A stretch of 64,000 nucleotides of DNA from Loxodes magnus. Lineage: Eukaryota > Ciliophora > Karyorelictea > Loxodida > Loxodidae. The translations under genes were made by a program, and so were the position numbers. Shown one piece after another: positions 25,270-35,636 of this stretch. Location of the stretch: the NCBI GenBank assembly GCA_946699065.1, contig CAMPDV010001457.1, positions 44,347 through 108,346 on the forward strand, read 5' to 3'. Below the pieces are notes generated by a model. The model saw only the letters and a list, made by a program, of their open reading frames with translations, was not told the origin of the DNA and did not search any database. Numbering within the stretch: position 1 is the first letter of the stretch; the number at the start of each line of letters is the position of its first letter.

Positions 25270-25720
25270 TAAATGAATCGTTCAAGTCTTCTTCAGAGCT
25301 TGCTTCTTCTATTGCATATCGTGTTGTACAGATTTAACCTTTCTTGATCCTAGGAATTTTTCTTCAATCTCAATTAGGTCCCAACATCTTCCTCGTCCTT
25401 CTTTTTAGAGCATTTACTATATCCAATAGTAATTAATCTCCACCGTATAATTTTTCTTGTAAAATCTTCCTTCTGGAGAACAGTATAATTTTGTCATATT
25501 ATTTCATATCTTTCAATTATTAGATTCTTGTTTCTTCTGAAAATACCAGAATCTTCTAAAGATTTATCCAACCTTTTATCAATAAAAACATCTTGCTTTA
25601 CAATATTTCGAGTTATGTCCTATTTTTAAGCATTTTTAGCATTTTTGGAATTTTAAAAAATTGACAATTTTTTTCCGATCCGAAAAAGAATTTAAATTTT
25701 GTTCTTCTATTACCATAGGA
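25270..25720 (-). pseudogene. CCHC zinc-knuckle protein frame
   Basis: The minus strand encodes CQKCLKIGHNSKYC, a canonical C-x2-C-x4-H-x4-C knuckle (near 25640-25600). KARCFYWQKVGQIF follows and resembles a damaged second knuckle. A basic region (KKNYTVEINYYW, GRGRCWDLIEIEEKFLG) follows. A protein of this build is usually an ORF1 or Gag-like nucleic-acid-binding protein of a retroelement; the family cannot be set from this fragment. The start is not visible. Confidence 0.4.
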
Positions 25721-26941
25721 TAACTATTAAGATTAGAATTGTATGGTTTATTAATTTCTACTATTTTTTGCTCCGTTTTTTATAATAAACATTTCTCTAT
25801 TTACTTTTTTATAAAAGATTATTGCTTATTTTTTATATAACACTCTAGTAAAAATTTACCTGATTTCTAAACAAAATTAAGAGATTGAAGTATAAAAAAT
25901 AATTTATTATATATAATTAAACTGGAGGGATTTAAAATATACAATTAGAGGGTTAGCTTAATAAGTTAAATCAATTATGAATTAATTATCAACTCCAAAT
26001 TTCTATATTATCAGTATATAAATCAGCATTAGAGAAAAATATCTATCAATTTCATAAAATGTTTCAGTTTAAAATTTTGTTCTATTTAAATCCAAAATCA
26101 TTAAAATGCTTAAAAACCTTTTTTCTGTTTTCTTTTGTCTCGATAAAATTATTAAACTTTCTATTTTCCTTAATTCTTAAGCTAATGTTTTGTTTATTTT
26201 CATATGACTTTAACTCCACATTAAATTAAAATTGCTTAAGCTTATATTTCTTAATTTCTAAAAAGATCGTTACTTTGATTAGCAGCATCTTACTTCTAAT
26301 AACAATTTAGCTTATATCAGTTTAAAAATAATTATTAATTAGATGCTAGAATCTGTTAATATTGTAACTATTTCATTTATATCTAAATAATCATACTTTA
26401 AGAACATCAAAGTTAGAATATCTCTATGTTACTCTACCCTTTCGCTCTAGAACTAGTATAGCCAGTCAAGTCATACTACTCTAGCAGAAGTGGTTAGTAT
26501 TAAAATAGAATCTGTTGGAAATTAATGAAAAACTAGAGAGCCCACTGGAAGATTTTTGAACTAAAACGGAGCAAAGAAAAAAAGGCCAGAATAAAAAGCA
26601 AAAACAAAAGCTGTATTATCAGAATAAGTTATTCTACGTACTTGGTCTTAGGATTTATAGAAAATACTCAAACTTTGAGATGTATGAAAACTAACGATTT
26701 TACACGTTTATCTTCAGAATTAGCTAAAAATTAGTCTTAAAGCGATATATATTCTTGAAATCTATCGCATTTGCAGGTAAACAGTAACAAAATCCGTTGA
26801 TAGAAGTATAGACATAAAAGTATTTTACCGAAAACTTTTGCTTCGAATAAAAATTTAATTCAGAGAAATTCATATTCAGATAGAAATTGAGTTTGATAAT
26901 AATTAAGCTTTTTCATTTAATCAGATAAGAATAATAAATAC
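25721..26941. other. A+T-rich, no recognised gene
   Basis: There is a short, more complex stretch at 26430-26700 with Lys/Glu-rich frames. No family was recognised. Confidence 0.45.
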
Positions 26942-26956
26942 AATAAAGTTGTAATT

Positions 26957-27939
26957 ATATAAAATAAATAAAATGGTTGAAGGTTTCAAGAAAGGCTTCT
27001 ATATCACCTCTTCCTAAGCCAGAAAGGAAGGGAGGAAGCAGGAAACCACTTCTTGGATGTCGTCTTCTTCACAACATTAACCTTTTTCTTAATTTTAGCA
27101 ACCTTAACCACCTGGAATTTAACAAGAAGAACAGAAGAAGGCTCAGAAAAGCAAGCATACTGAAACACCGACTTCACTAGAGAAGCCTAGAAAGCAGGCA
27201 AAGTCTGCTTTACACCAGGAGGTGTCGGAATTTAATCCTTCTTGCCAGATGAACATGGAACAGCTCATCCAAGTTGTACTAAGCCTCCAGGAAGAGGTCA
27301 AGAGACTAAAGAAGGACAACGACAGGCTAATGGAGAATCTGAACAAGCAAGAGGAAATCGAATCAAGACTTATGTCCTAAGAAAGGGAATTAAGTGCATT
27401 TTGGAATATATCACAGAGTCAGAACTGCTAATCCTAAAATTAGAAATAGAAACAGACGGAGCTGGGTAACAAACTTGGAGAAATAGAAGAGAAGCTGCAA
27501 CAGTAAATGAAACTTAATGAGCAAAGAGGCGATCCAATGCTGATAGAGGTAATTGACATGAAGAAGAAGGCTAAGCCAATCAAAGTAGTTAAAAAGTGCT
27601 ATTATTGTAATTCAGAGAAACACCTATGAAGAAGATGTGAGTAATTCCTAAACTTTAAGAACCAGTATTGGAGAAAATAGAGGAAGTAGCAAGCGTAGCA
27701 AAAGAAAATGAGACAACAATAACATAGGAAAATTAGAGAGAGACTATTCATGAACTAGCTTGGAAATATTTATAGGAAGAAACCTTTGCTGAACTGAAGA
27801 CATAGTTAGAGACAACAAGAACAAATGGGTGGGAGAGAAGTAGAGACCTATAAGCCTTTTTTTAATCCCGGAGCAATCTGGGATCGGCATGAAGAGGTGA
27901 AAATCCTCGAAAATTGTCAAACTTAATTATTTTAATAAT
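26957..27939 (+). mobile_element. ORF1-only retroposon, copy b (apparently intact)
   Basis: A 983-bp insertion bounded by the 15-bp direct repeat AATAAAGTTGTAATT at 26942-26956 and 27940-27954. It holds one long ORF and no reverse transcriptase. Two short stem-loops follow the knuckle region: ATCCCGG/CTGGGAT near 27866-27885, and GAGG-TGAAAAT-CCTC near 27893-27907. A short TAA-rich tail comes next. The flanking duplication and tail indicate target-primed insertion using an enzyme supplied by another element. Confidence 0.8.
26973..27935 (+). CDS. Retroposon ORF1 protein with coiled coil and CCHC knuckle
   Basis: From ATG 26973 the frame stays open to the tail if TAA/TAG = Gln and TGA = Trp. 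The N-terminal third is Ser/Gln/Pro-rich and basic. A coiled coil follows at about residues 100-145 (SLQEEVKRLKKDNDRLMENL), then a second helix (LGEIEEKLQQQMKL). The knuckle CYYCNSEKHLWRRC starts near residue 210 with C-x2-C-x4-H-x4-C spacing, and its W is a TGA codon. A Gln/Arg-rich tail follows. This layout (coiled coil for trimer or dimer formation, then an RNA-binding knuckle) is that of LINE ORF1 proteins. Codon use is visibly GC-richer than in copies c and d. A TGA at about 27798 may be the real stop, or the frame may read on to 27935; the code makes this ambiguous. Confidence 0.65.
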
Positions 27940-27956
27940 AATAAAGTTGTAATTTT

Positions 27957-28797
27957 AATAATAATAATAATAGTAAACTAAAAGTAATTAAAGTTTAGCA
28001 TTCCCTGGATTTTCAACCAGGTTTTTGCTACCATTTTTTTAGCGTGGATGGATACCACGCCATTTTTTTATGTGGATGGAACCACAGAGGATCTTCTGTC
28101 TTTTATGTGAATAGTTTTCTCTTGTAAATCCCTGTTTAGGTTATTCAGAGTCTGCTGAGTATGCTTAACGTTCTTTATTGTTCTTTTATCTAAATTTATC
28201 TTCACTAATCGCAATTTTGTAATAAGTGTCACTTTGATTTGCAATAATAGCATTGTTTGCCTTGTTTTTTCTTGAATCTCTTCAGAAATACTTTTTTTTC
28301 AAGTTAATCGATTCTTTTGATTAAATCTATATTAATCTTTTAGTCATTCTATTTTTCTTAAACGTTTGCTTATGTAGAAACATTTTCGATAATCATATTT
28401 TGTTCTTGCTTAAAATTCGATTGAGATTATTCATATAGTTACTATTCCGTGACTAGATTATTCTAAATCAATTATCGTCTAATTATTAGAAGCTCGTTAT
28501 TTTAATCTTCGATAGTATTCATTAGTTCTCTTATTTTTTCCCCTTGGTTGTAAATTGTTTCCTAATAATTTTGTATTATTGTTTTCATTTGGTCAAGCTA
28601 TATTTATATTTCGGATTATTTTTATACCTTTACTGGATTCGATTCTATTGTTCCGATTATGATTTTTCCTTCAGAGGAGGAACTTGATTTATCTTCTTCT
28701 TGTTGTTGTCTCTGCATTTGTTTCGCAGCTTTCCTTTTTGCGTTCTTAATTTGGTTTTTGGAAAGGCGAATAGATTATTCCATTTTAGATACTTTTT
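27957..28797 (-). mobile_element. ORF1-only retroposon, copy c
   Basis: An 841-bp minus-strand insertion bounded by the 15-bp repeat TAAAGTTGTAATTTT (27942-27956 and 28798-28812). It is inserted beside the 3' target repeat of copy b, so the same target word occurs three times. ORF1 begins MEQSIRLSKNQIKNAK, with a coiled coil and the knuckle CYYCKSKWHLLQNC (W = TGA), then RLWITQTGIY with W = TGA where copy d has TGG. The 3' region carries GCGTGG/CCACGC and CCTGG-TTGAAAAT-CCAGG stem-loops and a (TAA)n-type tail. Confidence 0.8.
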
Positions 28798-28959
28798 TAA
28801 AGTTGTAATTTTTTAAATCATTTGTTTGACTAACTAAATTTTAATTGATTCTCACTTTTTTGTATCTATATTATATATTTAAACTGTTTGAATCTATTAT
28901 TTAAATTTTTTTTTTGCAGTTAAAACACAAACATCAACTTAACTTATTTTAACTAGTTT

Positions 28960-29978
28960 TCTAGTTGATATAATTCATTCAGAATAAAAATTTAAATATT
29001 TCCAGTTCCTTCATTAAAAATATAAACTTACTTTTAAACTAAAAATGTATAGGATTATTCGTTTACGTAAATCTTATTTATAGTGTTTTTCAAGTTTCTT
29101 TTTCGATATTATATGCAATGATTGCTGCAAGAGCAAGACGAGAAAAACTGAGTGAAATTAGATTCAAGACTCAAATTAATAGAAGAAAACCTGTAGAAGC
29201 TTCATAAGAAACTCCAATGGAAATAGGGAAACAAGAAAAGACATTTCCTAGAGCAAGAAAAAGAGACTACATTTGCAACAACACTTGACATTTATGACGG
29301 AAATATCCCCAATAAAAAAAAATAAGAATATATATTTGGAGAAATGTTAACTAATAAAAACTAAAGTAAAGAGCGACAGAATTCTTCCCATCGGGAAATG
29401 GGAAAATCTGGAAAAAAAATTCTCAATTCAGATTATATAAAAGAGAGAAATCAAGGAAAAAGGGCAATGCAAAGACAGAACAAGCAGAAACGGAGATTTT
29501 ATACATTCAAAACTTCAATTTAGCCGAAAGGCGAACAGTTATTTTAATGATTAATGTTTATATGCAATGATTGCATTTTAAAAATCTTTAAATAATCCTC
29601 CAAATACATATATTTAATTTTATATTACCTAACCACTTGCTCCTTCTGTTTCATTTGGTAAGTCACAAAATCTCTTTAATTTATGTATTTTTGCATTAAA
29701 AGTTTCACGCTCAGATAAATAATCTAATCATTTACCTCCTATTATAAAAATAAATTACAGTTATTTATGAAAATAAATACAGGATTCATATCTTATTAAT
29801 TGAGTTACAAGTTCTATAACGTTATTTTCGCTTATATATTCAATCTATAATCTCTTTAATTCCTATTATATCCACCAACTGCAATGAACTCCTTATTAGA
29901 ATACTGAATAGATCTATAATATTTATCTAAATTTGTTGTTTAAACTTTAAAAGATGTGAACTTCTGGGTTACTTTCAT
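28960..29978 (-). pseudogene. Kelch-repeat gene, split by a retroposon
   Basis: The minus strand from ATG 29978 reads as kelch repeats: NKEFIAVGGYNRNQRDY, then FIIGGKWLDYLSERETFNAK ending in FCDLPNETEGASG, then IYVFGGLFKDFQNAI. After the retroposon at 29126-29558 it resumes with AIIAYNIEKETWKTLQIR. The GG doublets, the following D/Y residues and the W of ETWKTL (a TGA codon) fit the kelch blade pattern. A frame change between the first and second blades (near 29840) and the insertion make it a pseudogene. Kelch propellers bind protein partners, and here they may have belonged to a RING/coiled-coil/kelch protein. The 5' part before 29978 is unclear. Confidence 0.65.
29126..29558 (+). mobile_element. 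5'-truncated ORF1 retroposon (copy h) inside kelch gene
   Basis: A 433-bp insertion with a perfect 16-bp target duplication TATATGCAATGATTGC at 29110-29125 and 29559-29574. The frame entering from the target ATG encodes a basic protein ending in the knuckle-like ICNNTWHLWRKYP (W = TGA, last Cys replaced). It continues with Lys-rich sequence that resembles the C-terminal third of ORF1. Near its 3' end is GCC-GAAA-GGC, a small stem with a GNRA loop, then an A+T-rich tail. Truncation at the 5' end is typical of target-primed reverse transcription. Confidence 0.75.
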
Positions 29979-30504
29979 TAGTAATAAATACAATTGATAA
30001 AATCCACTTAGATCTTAAATCCATTATATTAATTATAAGCTAAATTGTAAGAAAAATTTAATTAATAAAGGGTTTTTTAGTTTAAAAATTAGGGATTTTT
30101 TATATTTAAAATCAGTCTTCTTTGCTGGCTTTTAAAAATACATAGTTACTATAATAGAATCTTTAATAGGATTATATTAAACTAATTTAAAAACTATGCA
30201 ATATAAAAATAATACATTAGAATCTTTAAATAAGCTCCTTTCTACAGATTTTATAATCAAACCAATAAAAAATATGAAGAATAATAATTTGCTATAAACT
30301 TAAGAGATTGAAAGCACAAAGATAAATAAGCGATCAGTTTAGATGGAACACGTCTAAATGTATAACAGATTAATTAAAATTGTTATTAATGACAAAAAAT
30401 GTATTTAATGGAATAGTCATATTTAATGTGACTTTTAAGCAATAAAATAGATTAAATTTAATGAAGTTTCGACAATCATTATTTTCATACTTTAAGTCAA
30501 AGTC

Positions 30505-31345
30505 CCTAAAAAAAATGGAATAATAGGTCCGTCTTTCAAAAAACTAAATAAGGAAAGCAAGAAAGCAAGCGACGAAAGAGGAACTAAAAAAATAAAAACA
30601 ATAATAAGAATCTAGCTCTTCACCTGAAGGAAAAATAATGATAGGTCCAGCTGAGTCAGTTAATCCACAAATTTAGAGTAACGACTTTCTTCAAGATTAA
30701 ATTGAAAAATTGAAAGCAATGATCACTAAATAAGATGAAATGATATTCAATTACGGAGATCGAATTCGAGAACTTATGGATTGCATCGAAGATTAAAACA
30801 AAGAATTAAAAATATTGAGAAGCTAGCTAATAAAAAGTAGTTTAGTTACAGAATAGTAATTATGAGAAATGTCATAATCAAATTTTAAATAATTTCAATG
30901 TATGATTATAGAAGAAACTCCAACCCAATTTTAGAATACATAATAAAATAAACCTAGTTAAGAATAGGCAAGTACGGATTTAACTAAAAGAATTGAACAA
31001 CTGGAAAATAAAATATTTAAAAAGAAGAACACTGAAAAATAAATAAAAAATTGTTGGTATTGCTACTCACGGAATCACTTACTAAGACACTGCAAAGAAT
31101 GAAAGAATTTACAGATAAGAGAAGAGCAGAAAACATGAAGAGCTTTAAATAAACTATGGATTACTGAAAATGGAGTTTACAGACAAAAACTTTTAATACG
31201 CAACAAAGAAAATTAGCAGTGGTAACCATCCACTTACAAAAAAGGTCGGGGAAGACTTACCACGTAAAAAAATTGGTCTGTTGGTGCCTGGTTGAAAGCC
31301 CAGGGATAGCAAACTTTTATTTAACACTAAGTTCATTTATTATTA
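30505..31345 (+). mobile_element. ORF1-only retroposon, copy d (apparently intact)
   Basis: An 841-bp insertion with the 13-bp duplication TTAAGTCAAAGTC at 30492-30504 and 31346-31358. It starts a few bases before the ATG and ends in a TTATTATTA tail. Its 3' region has GTGGTAA paired with TTACCAC (about 31218-31263) and the terminal stem CCTGG-TTGAAAGC-CCAGG. This is the same layout as copy c and the same length. Confidence 0.85.
30515..31270 (+). CDS. Retroposon ORF1 protein, CCHC type, intact frame
   Basis: ATG 30515 begins MEQQVRLSKNQIRKARKQ, and the frame stays open past the knuckle. A basic N terminus is followed by a Ser/Pro linker, coiled coils (DQIEKLKAMITKQDEMIF, then IEDQNKELKILRSQL), and a second helix just before the knuckle CWYCYSRNHLLRHC (near residue 185). 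A tail with RALNKLWITENGVYRQK follows. Three TGA codons are read as Trp (in QLWEMSQ, CKEWKN and QKTWRAL). No TGA follows these in the frame before the element's end, so where translation stops is unclear; I end the CDS near the TTACCAC stem. Role: RNA-binding chaperone of a non-LTR retroposon. No reverse transcriptase is encoded in the element. Confidence 0.7.
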
Positions 31346-31602
31346 TTAAGTCAAAGTCTCTAGGCTTATAAAGATAATGTAACTTTTCTAAATTAAGTAA
31401 TAGCTTCTGATTAAGCATTTTATTCATTTAAATTTGGATTTTATTTCTAGTATTTTTTAAATAGTTCAGTTTAACTTTATACTTATGTTGCTTTTAAGCT
31501 GTTTTAACATTAGAAGAAATGAAAGTATGTAGTGATATGGTACTAGCTAAAAAGTAGAAATTATAATATTAATATTTAAAGAAGTGATTCAATAATAAAT
31601 AA

Positions 31603-31663
31603 ACCAGTTTAGATCAGTCAGTAGAGCGCCAGCCTTTTAAGCTGGTGGCCAAGGGTTCAAGCA
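31603..31663 (+). pseudogene. Truncated tRNA-Lys (TTT)
   Basis: TTTAGATCAGTCAGTAGAGC forms a D arm, then CCAGC-CTTTTAA-GCTGG forms an anticodon arm with TTT. The T arm starts (AAGGGTTCAAGC), but its 3' strand and the acceptor 3' strand are missing and replaced by A+T-rich sequence. It is not expected to be functional. Confidence 0.7.
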
Positions 31664-32499
31664 GTTAATTAAAGTAGTAATTAATGAGCAAGAAGAAGCT
31701 AAGTATTTAAAGAAAATTTATTGAGTATGTTAGTAAATAGGAAGTACTTAACTCAAACTAATTTATACAAATTATGCTGAAATATATATTATTCAAAAAT
31801 TATTATAAAAAAATACTGAAAGATTAAAAAGATAGCTCTATAATTAGTATATTAAATTTATTATTTCTAAATTAAGCAGATATGCCTTATAAAATTTAAC
31901 ATTTTTGATAGCAGTTGCTCTTGCTTTATTACTGACTAAGAAAAAAGCAGAATACTTCAAATGAAAAACTTTAATTTCTAGATTCACTATTCTTTAGATC
32001 TTTTATTTAGGTTAATCCTTCTTTTACATAAAAAGTAAAAAATTTACAAGCTGTAGAGCAGGAATCCTTTATTCTTATAATTTTATAAAGCAGAAAAACT
32101 TTTTCCATCTCTATTTAAAATTTCTAAACTATTACTAAACCTTTATCTATATTTCTATATCAGAAATTTAATTTAGTTTTAGTTTTGATTTTTCCCATTT
32201 TATTAATTCATAATTTTATAAAAAGATTAGTAGAGAAATACTTTATCAAATAAATATAGAACTTATTTAAATTCTAAAGAATAAGGATAAAAGATGAAGT
32301 TAAGAGATTATTCTAAAATAGTATAGAGTAATTATATAATTTTAATATAAAATATATATTAAAAGTTAACTATAACTTAATACAAACTATTAATACGCTT
32401 CCTATTTCTATCTTTTATCTCCTATATTTTAACTATTAGGCTCGCTTACAAATTATAATGACTTTAGATTATTCATTACCAAAAAACCTATTTTTATCA
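31664..32499. other. A+T-rich, no recognised gene
   Basis: No supported feature between the truncated tRNA and the NACHT paralogue 4 fragment. Confidence 0.45.
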
Positions 32500-33860
32500 T
32501 GAGTCACTATATTTTTTTCTTCTAAGGATAATTCTAAATCAATGATATTTTAGACTTCACAGTAATCTCTTATCGAAGTGTGGGTAAATTAAATTCTATT
32601 TTTGTAGCTTTACTCTTCTATCTATATCAAACATCCTATATCATTTTATTTTTATTGAATTACTCTCTTCACTTTTAATTTCATTCTTCAAAATTTCTAG
32701 CAGGCACTGATATATTCTATAGTATATGGATGCTTTTACCTTATTTGAAAGCGCTGTTTATTGCCTTATATTATCCCAATTCATCATGCGCGTCAGATAA
32801 TAATAATAATAATAATAGTAAACAAAAGTAATAAAAGTTTAACCTCCTCTAGATTTTCAACCAGGTTTTTGCTACCAATTTTTTAGCGTGGGTAGAAAGA
32901 CTGAGAATCTTCTGTTTTTTATGCAAATAATTTTTTCTTGTATACCTTTGTTTGAATAATTCAGAGTCTGCTGAACATGCTTAACGTTCTTCTTTGTTCT
33001 TTTATCTAAATTTACCTTTATTGATCGCAATTTTGTAATAAGTGCCACTTTGATTTGCAATAATAGCATTATTTAATTTGTCTTTTCTTTAATCTATTCA
33101 GAAATAATTTTTTCAAATTAGCTAATTCTTTTGAGTAAGTTTATATTAATCTTTTCGTCATTCTATTTATGGACTTTTGCTTATGTAAAAACTTTTTCAA
33201 TTATCATATTTTGTTCTTGCTTAAAATTCGATTGAGATTATTCATATAGTTACTATTTCGTGACTAAATTATTCTAAATCAATTGTCGTCTAATTATAAG
33301 TAGCTCATTATTTTGATCTTTGCTAGTATTCATTAGTTCTCTTAGTTTTTCCCCTTGATTGCAAATTGTTTCCTAATAATTATGTATTATTGTTTTCATT
33401 TATTCAAGTTATATTTGTAATTATGATTAATTTTACACCTTTATTAGATTTGTCTCTATTGTTCTGACTATGACTTTTCCTTCAGATGAGGAACTTTATT
33501 TATCTTCTTTCTTTTGTTGTCTCGCGTTTGTTTCGCTGCTTTCCTTTTGCGTTTTTAATTAGGTTTTTGGAAAGGCGAATAGAATATACAATTTTTTTTA
33601 TACACATCAAATAAAAACAATATTTTATAACCTTAAAATTTTATTTCTCTTAAATTGTACTATTTTAAAAAGCAAATTCTTTTAATTTATTTTCAAATGC
33701 TTTAATGGTTGGAAGATATACTAATATATATAAATATTCATTATTATACTCTAGATTCTTTAAAGTTAGAACTTCTAAAAACAAATTTTTCCAGAACCAG
33801 AATCTCAAAAATTAATAATCCTGTTTACCTATCATTATCTAAAAATTTGAAAACTTCAAC
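32500..33860 (-). pseudogene. NACHT paralogue 4, split by an ORF1 retroposon
   Basis: Minus-strand homology to the intact NACHT gene occurs on both sides of the retroposon at 32797-33598. The upstream part (33860-33600) corresponds to the segment from VQKFLDN through the P-loop region, where the loop is degraded, to KILFLFD. The downstream part (32796-32500) resumes at DAHDELGQYKAI, that is inside Walker B. It then appears to skip to the sequence that matches 38516-38650 of the intact gene (TCTTTTATCTATATCAAACA is shared word for word). So it is broken both by insertion and by internal deletion. Confidence 0.65.
32797..33598 (-). mobile_element. ORF1-only retroposon, copy e, in NACHT paralogue 4
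   Basis: About 800 bp and close to copy c throughout. It shares the words CTTTTATCTAAATTTA and CAACCAGGTTTTTGCTACCA (the terminal stem-loop region) and the (TAATAA)n tail next to 32797. The 5' end reads IRLSKNPN-like sequence near 33580. The knuckle region and RLW codon (TGA) are present. The target repeats are imperfect: ATGCGCGTCAG at 32786-32796 and the related TATACACATCA at 33599-33609, which differ mostly by C/T and G/A changes. Confidence 0.7.
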
Positions 33861-34410
33861 TGAAGATCGTCCTTAACCATAAGCTTGGATTTAGAGAACA
33901 TTATAAACTTAAGAAATATTCTTATTTCTTTATATATAATCTTTTTTATTTTTTATCATATTTTAATAGATACTTTTTTTACATTTTAAAGCAAGTCAGT
34001 TCTATTCTATTGTTTAAGTAAATTAAAAAGCAAGCTCTAGATAAGTTAAAATTCAAGTTTATATAAAGTCTTAATTTCCAAATGACATAATATTTTAGAA
34101 TTATAATAATCCATCTTCGATATATTACCATGCTAGATCATAAGCAAGAATATCTAAGATATTTAACATTAAAATTGTTTTTTTATGGATTTTTTCATTT
34201 ATCTATCCATGACTCCTTATAAAGAAATTCTTTAAGATGGAGATAACATTAGTATCCATAATTCCAACTAAAAAATACAAAGAAAACAACTTTCTGACAA
34301 TCTAAATAAAATTACAGAACCATCAAAATAGTGATTTAATATATTATTTGGACAATATTAAATTTAAAAATTAGATTTTTTATCTTAAAGTGTTAAACAA
34401 ACTTTTAAAA
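33861..34410. other. A+T-rich, no recognised gene
   Basis: It may contain further decayed NACHT paralogue 4 sequence, but I could not align it by eye with confidence. Confidence 0.35.
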
Positions 34411-35032
34411 TTTTATTCCGTCCCAAAAAATTTTGTTCCGTCCCAAAAAATTTTGTTCTGTTCCAAAAAAAATTGTTCCGTCCCAAAAAAAATTGTTCCG
34501 TTCCAAAAAATTTTGTTCCGTCCCAAAAAACTCATGTAGTGTAAAACGCTGAGCAAAAAAACAAAAATAAATTTTTCACGTTTTTTGCATTTTTTTCTAC
34601 TTTTTTATCTCTTCAATTTTACAATTTTTAACTTTTTCCAGAAAAAAACATACTTTACTATATTACAGCTTTTGATTTTTTTTCTTCGCTTTTTCACTCC
34701 GCTTTTCATTTCAAAGCATTATTTTACTCAATCATACTTTTTTGACCTATATTGAAAAAAAAAACTTTTTAAAACTCATTTCTTTTTTAACCCAAAAAAT
34801 TTTGTTCCGTCACAAAAATATTTATTCCAAAAAAATTCGTTCGAAAAAATTTATTCCGTCCCAAAAAAAATTATTCCGTCACAAAAAAATTTAGTCCGTC
34901 ACTAAAAAATTTATTCCGTCACTAAAATATTTGTTCCAAAAAAATTCGTTCAAAAAATTTATTCCGTCACAAATTATTTTAGTCCGTCACAAAAAATCTC
35001 CTATAGTGCTAAACGCTGAGCAAAAAAACAAA
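34411..35032. repeat. Two minisatellite blocks with a shared anchor
   Basis: Block 1 (about 34415-34534) has six units near 20 bp of the form TTTTGTTCCGTCCCAAAAAA. Block 2 (about 34788-35004) has more diverged units with the core TTCCGTCAC or GTCCGTCAC. Each block is followed by the same single-copy anchor, TAGTG[TC]AAAACGCTGAGC or TAGTGCTAAACGCTGAGC, and a run AAAAAAACAAA. The whole arrangement is therefore a duplicated unit. It lies about 0.6 kb beyond the 3' end of the intact NACHT gene. Confidence 0.8.
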
Positions 35033-35095
35033 TTCTTTATTTTCACTTCTTTTACACACTATTACATACCAATTTCAAAAAAAACTGCACACTCA

Positions 35096-35150
35096 TAACC
35101 TAACATACCCTACATAACCTACATACCCTACATAACCTACATACCCACAC
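35096..35150. repeat. Short CCTACATA tandem repeat
   Basis: About three copies of an 18-bp unit, CCTACATACCCTACATAA. It is telomere-like only in containing CCCTA; the period and sequence do not fit a ciliate telomere. Confidence 0.7.
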
Positions 35151-35636
35151 TTAAATATCTTCTTCCAAATTCCTCTTAAACCTCCACTTTCTCTCAACCT
35201 AAACACGTAACTCTTCAATAAAAAAAAATACTCACCACACTCACACACTTTTTTTTCAATCCATTTTAAATTCTAAAATTAATATATAGTAATTCACTAA
35301 TGATTACTTAATACTTTCTTACTCACACTTTCTCTAATTTTAATATTTCTCTTTTTGAATTCAAATAATACACTAATTCATTCCTTTTAATAACCTCAAA
35401 CACTAAATGTTTTCACTTTTAATTTGTTATTTTTCACACACCCTTTCTAAAATACTTTTAACTACTCTCTTTATTTCCAACCTCTTATAGACACTCACTT
35501 AACTTTTTAAAACACTTATTATCTAACACTATACATACCACTTGTCTTATTAAATACTTTTAATCAAAAAAACATATAACTTATAATTTACTTATCTTAA
35601 TTCAATTACTATTATTTGTAAAAATTTATTCAAGTC

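Noticed and set aside
27143-27469. Overlapping ORFs on both strands inside 26973-27935
   Set aside because: They are alternative-frame shadows of the ORF1 protein, whose frame carries the coiled coil and zinc knuckle.
35096-35150. CCTACATACCCTACATAA repeats as a telomere or chromosome-breakage remnant
   Set aside because: Ciliate telomeres are C4A2/C4A4-type or C3A2-type short units; this 18-bp period with CATA does not match.
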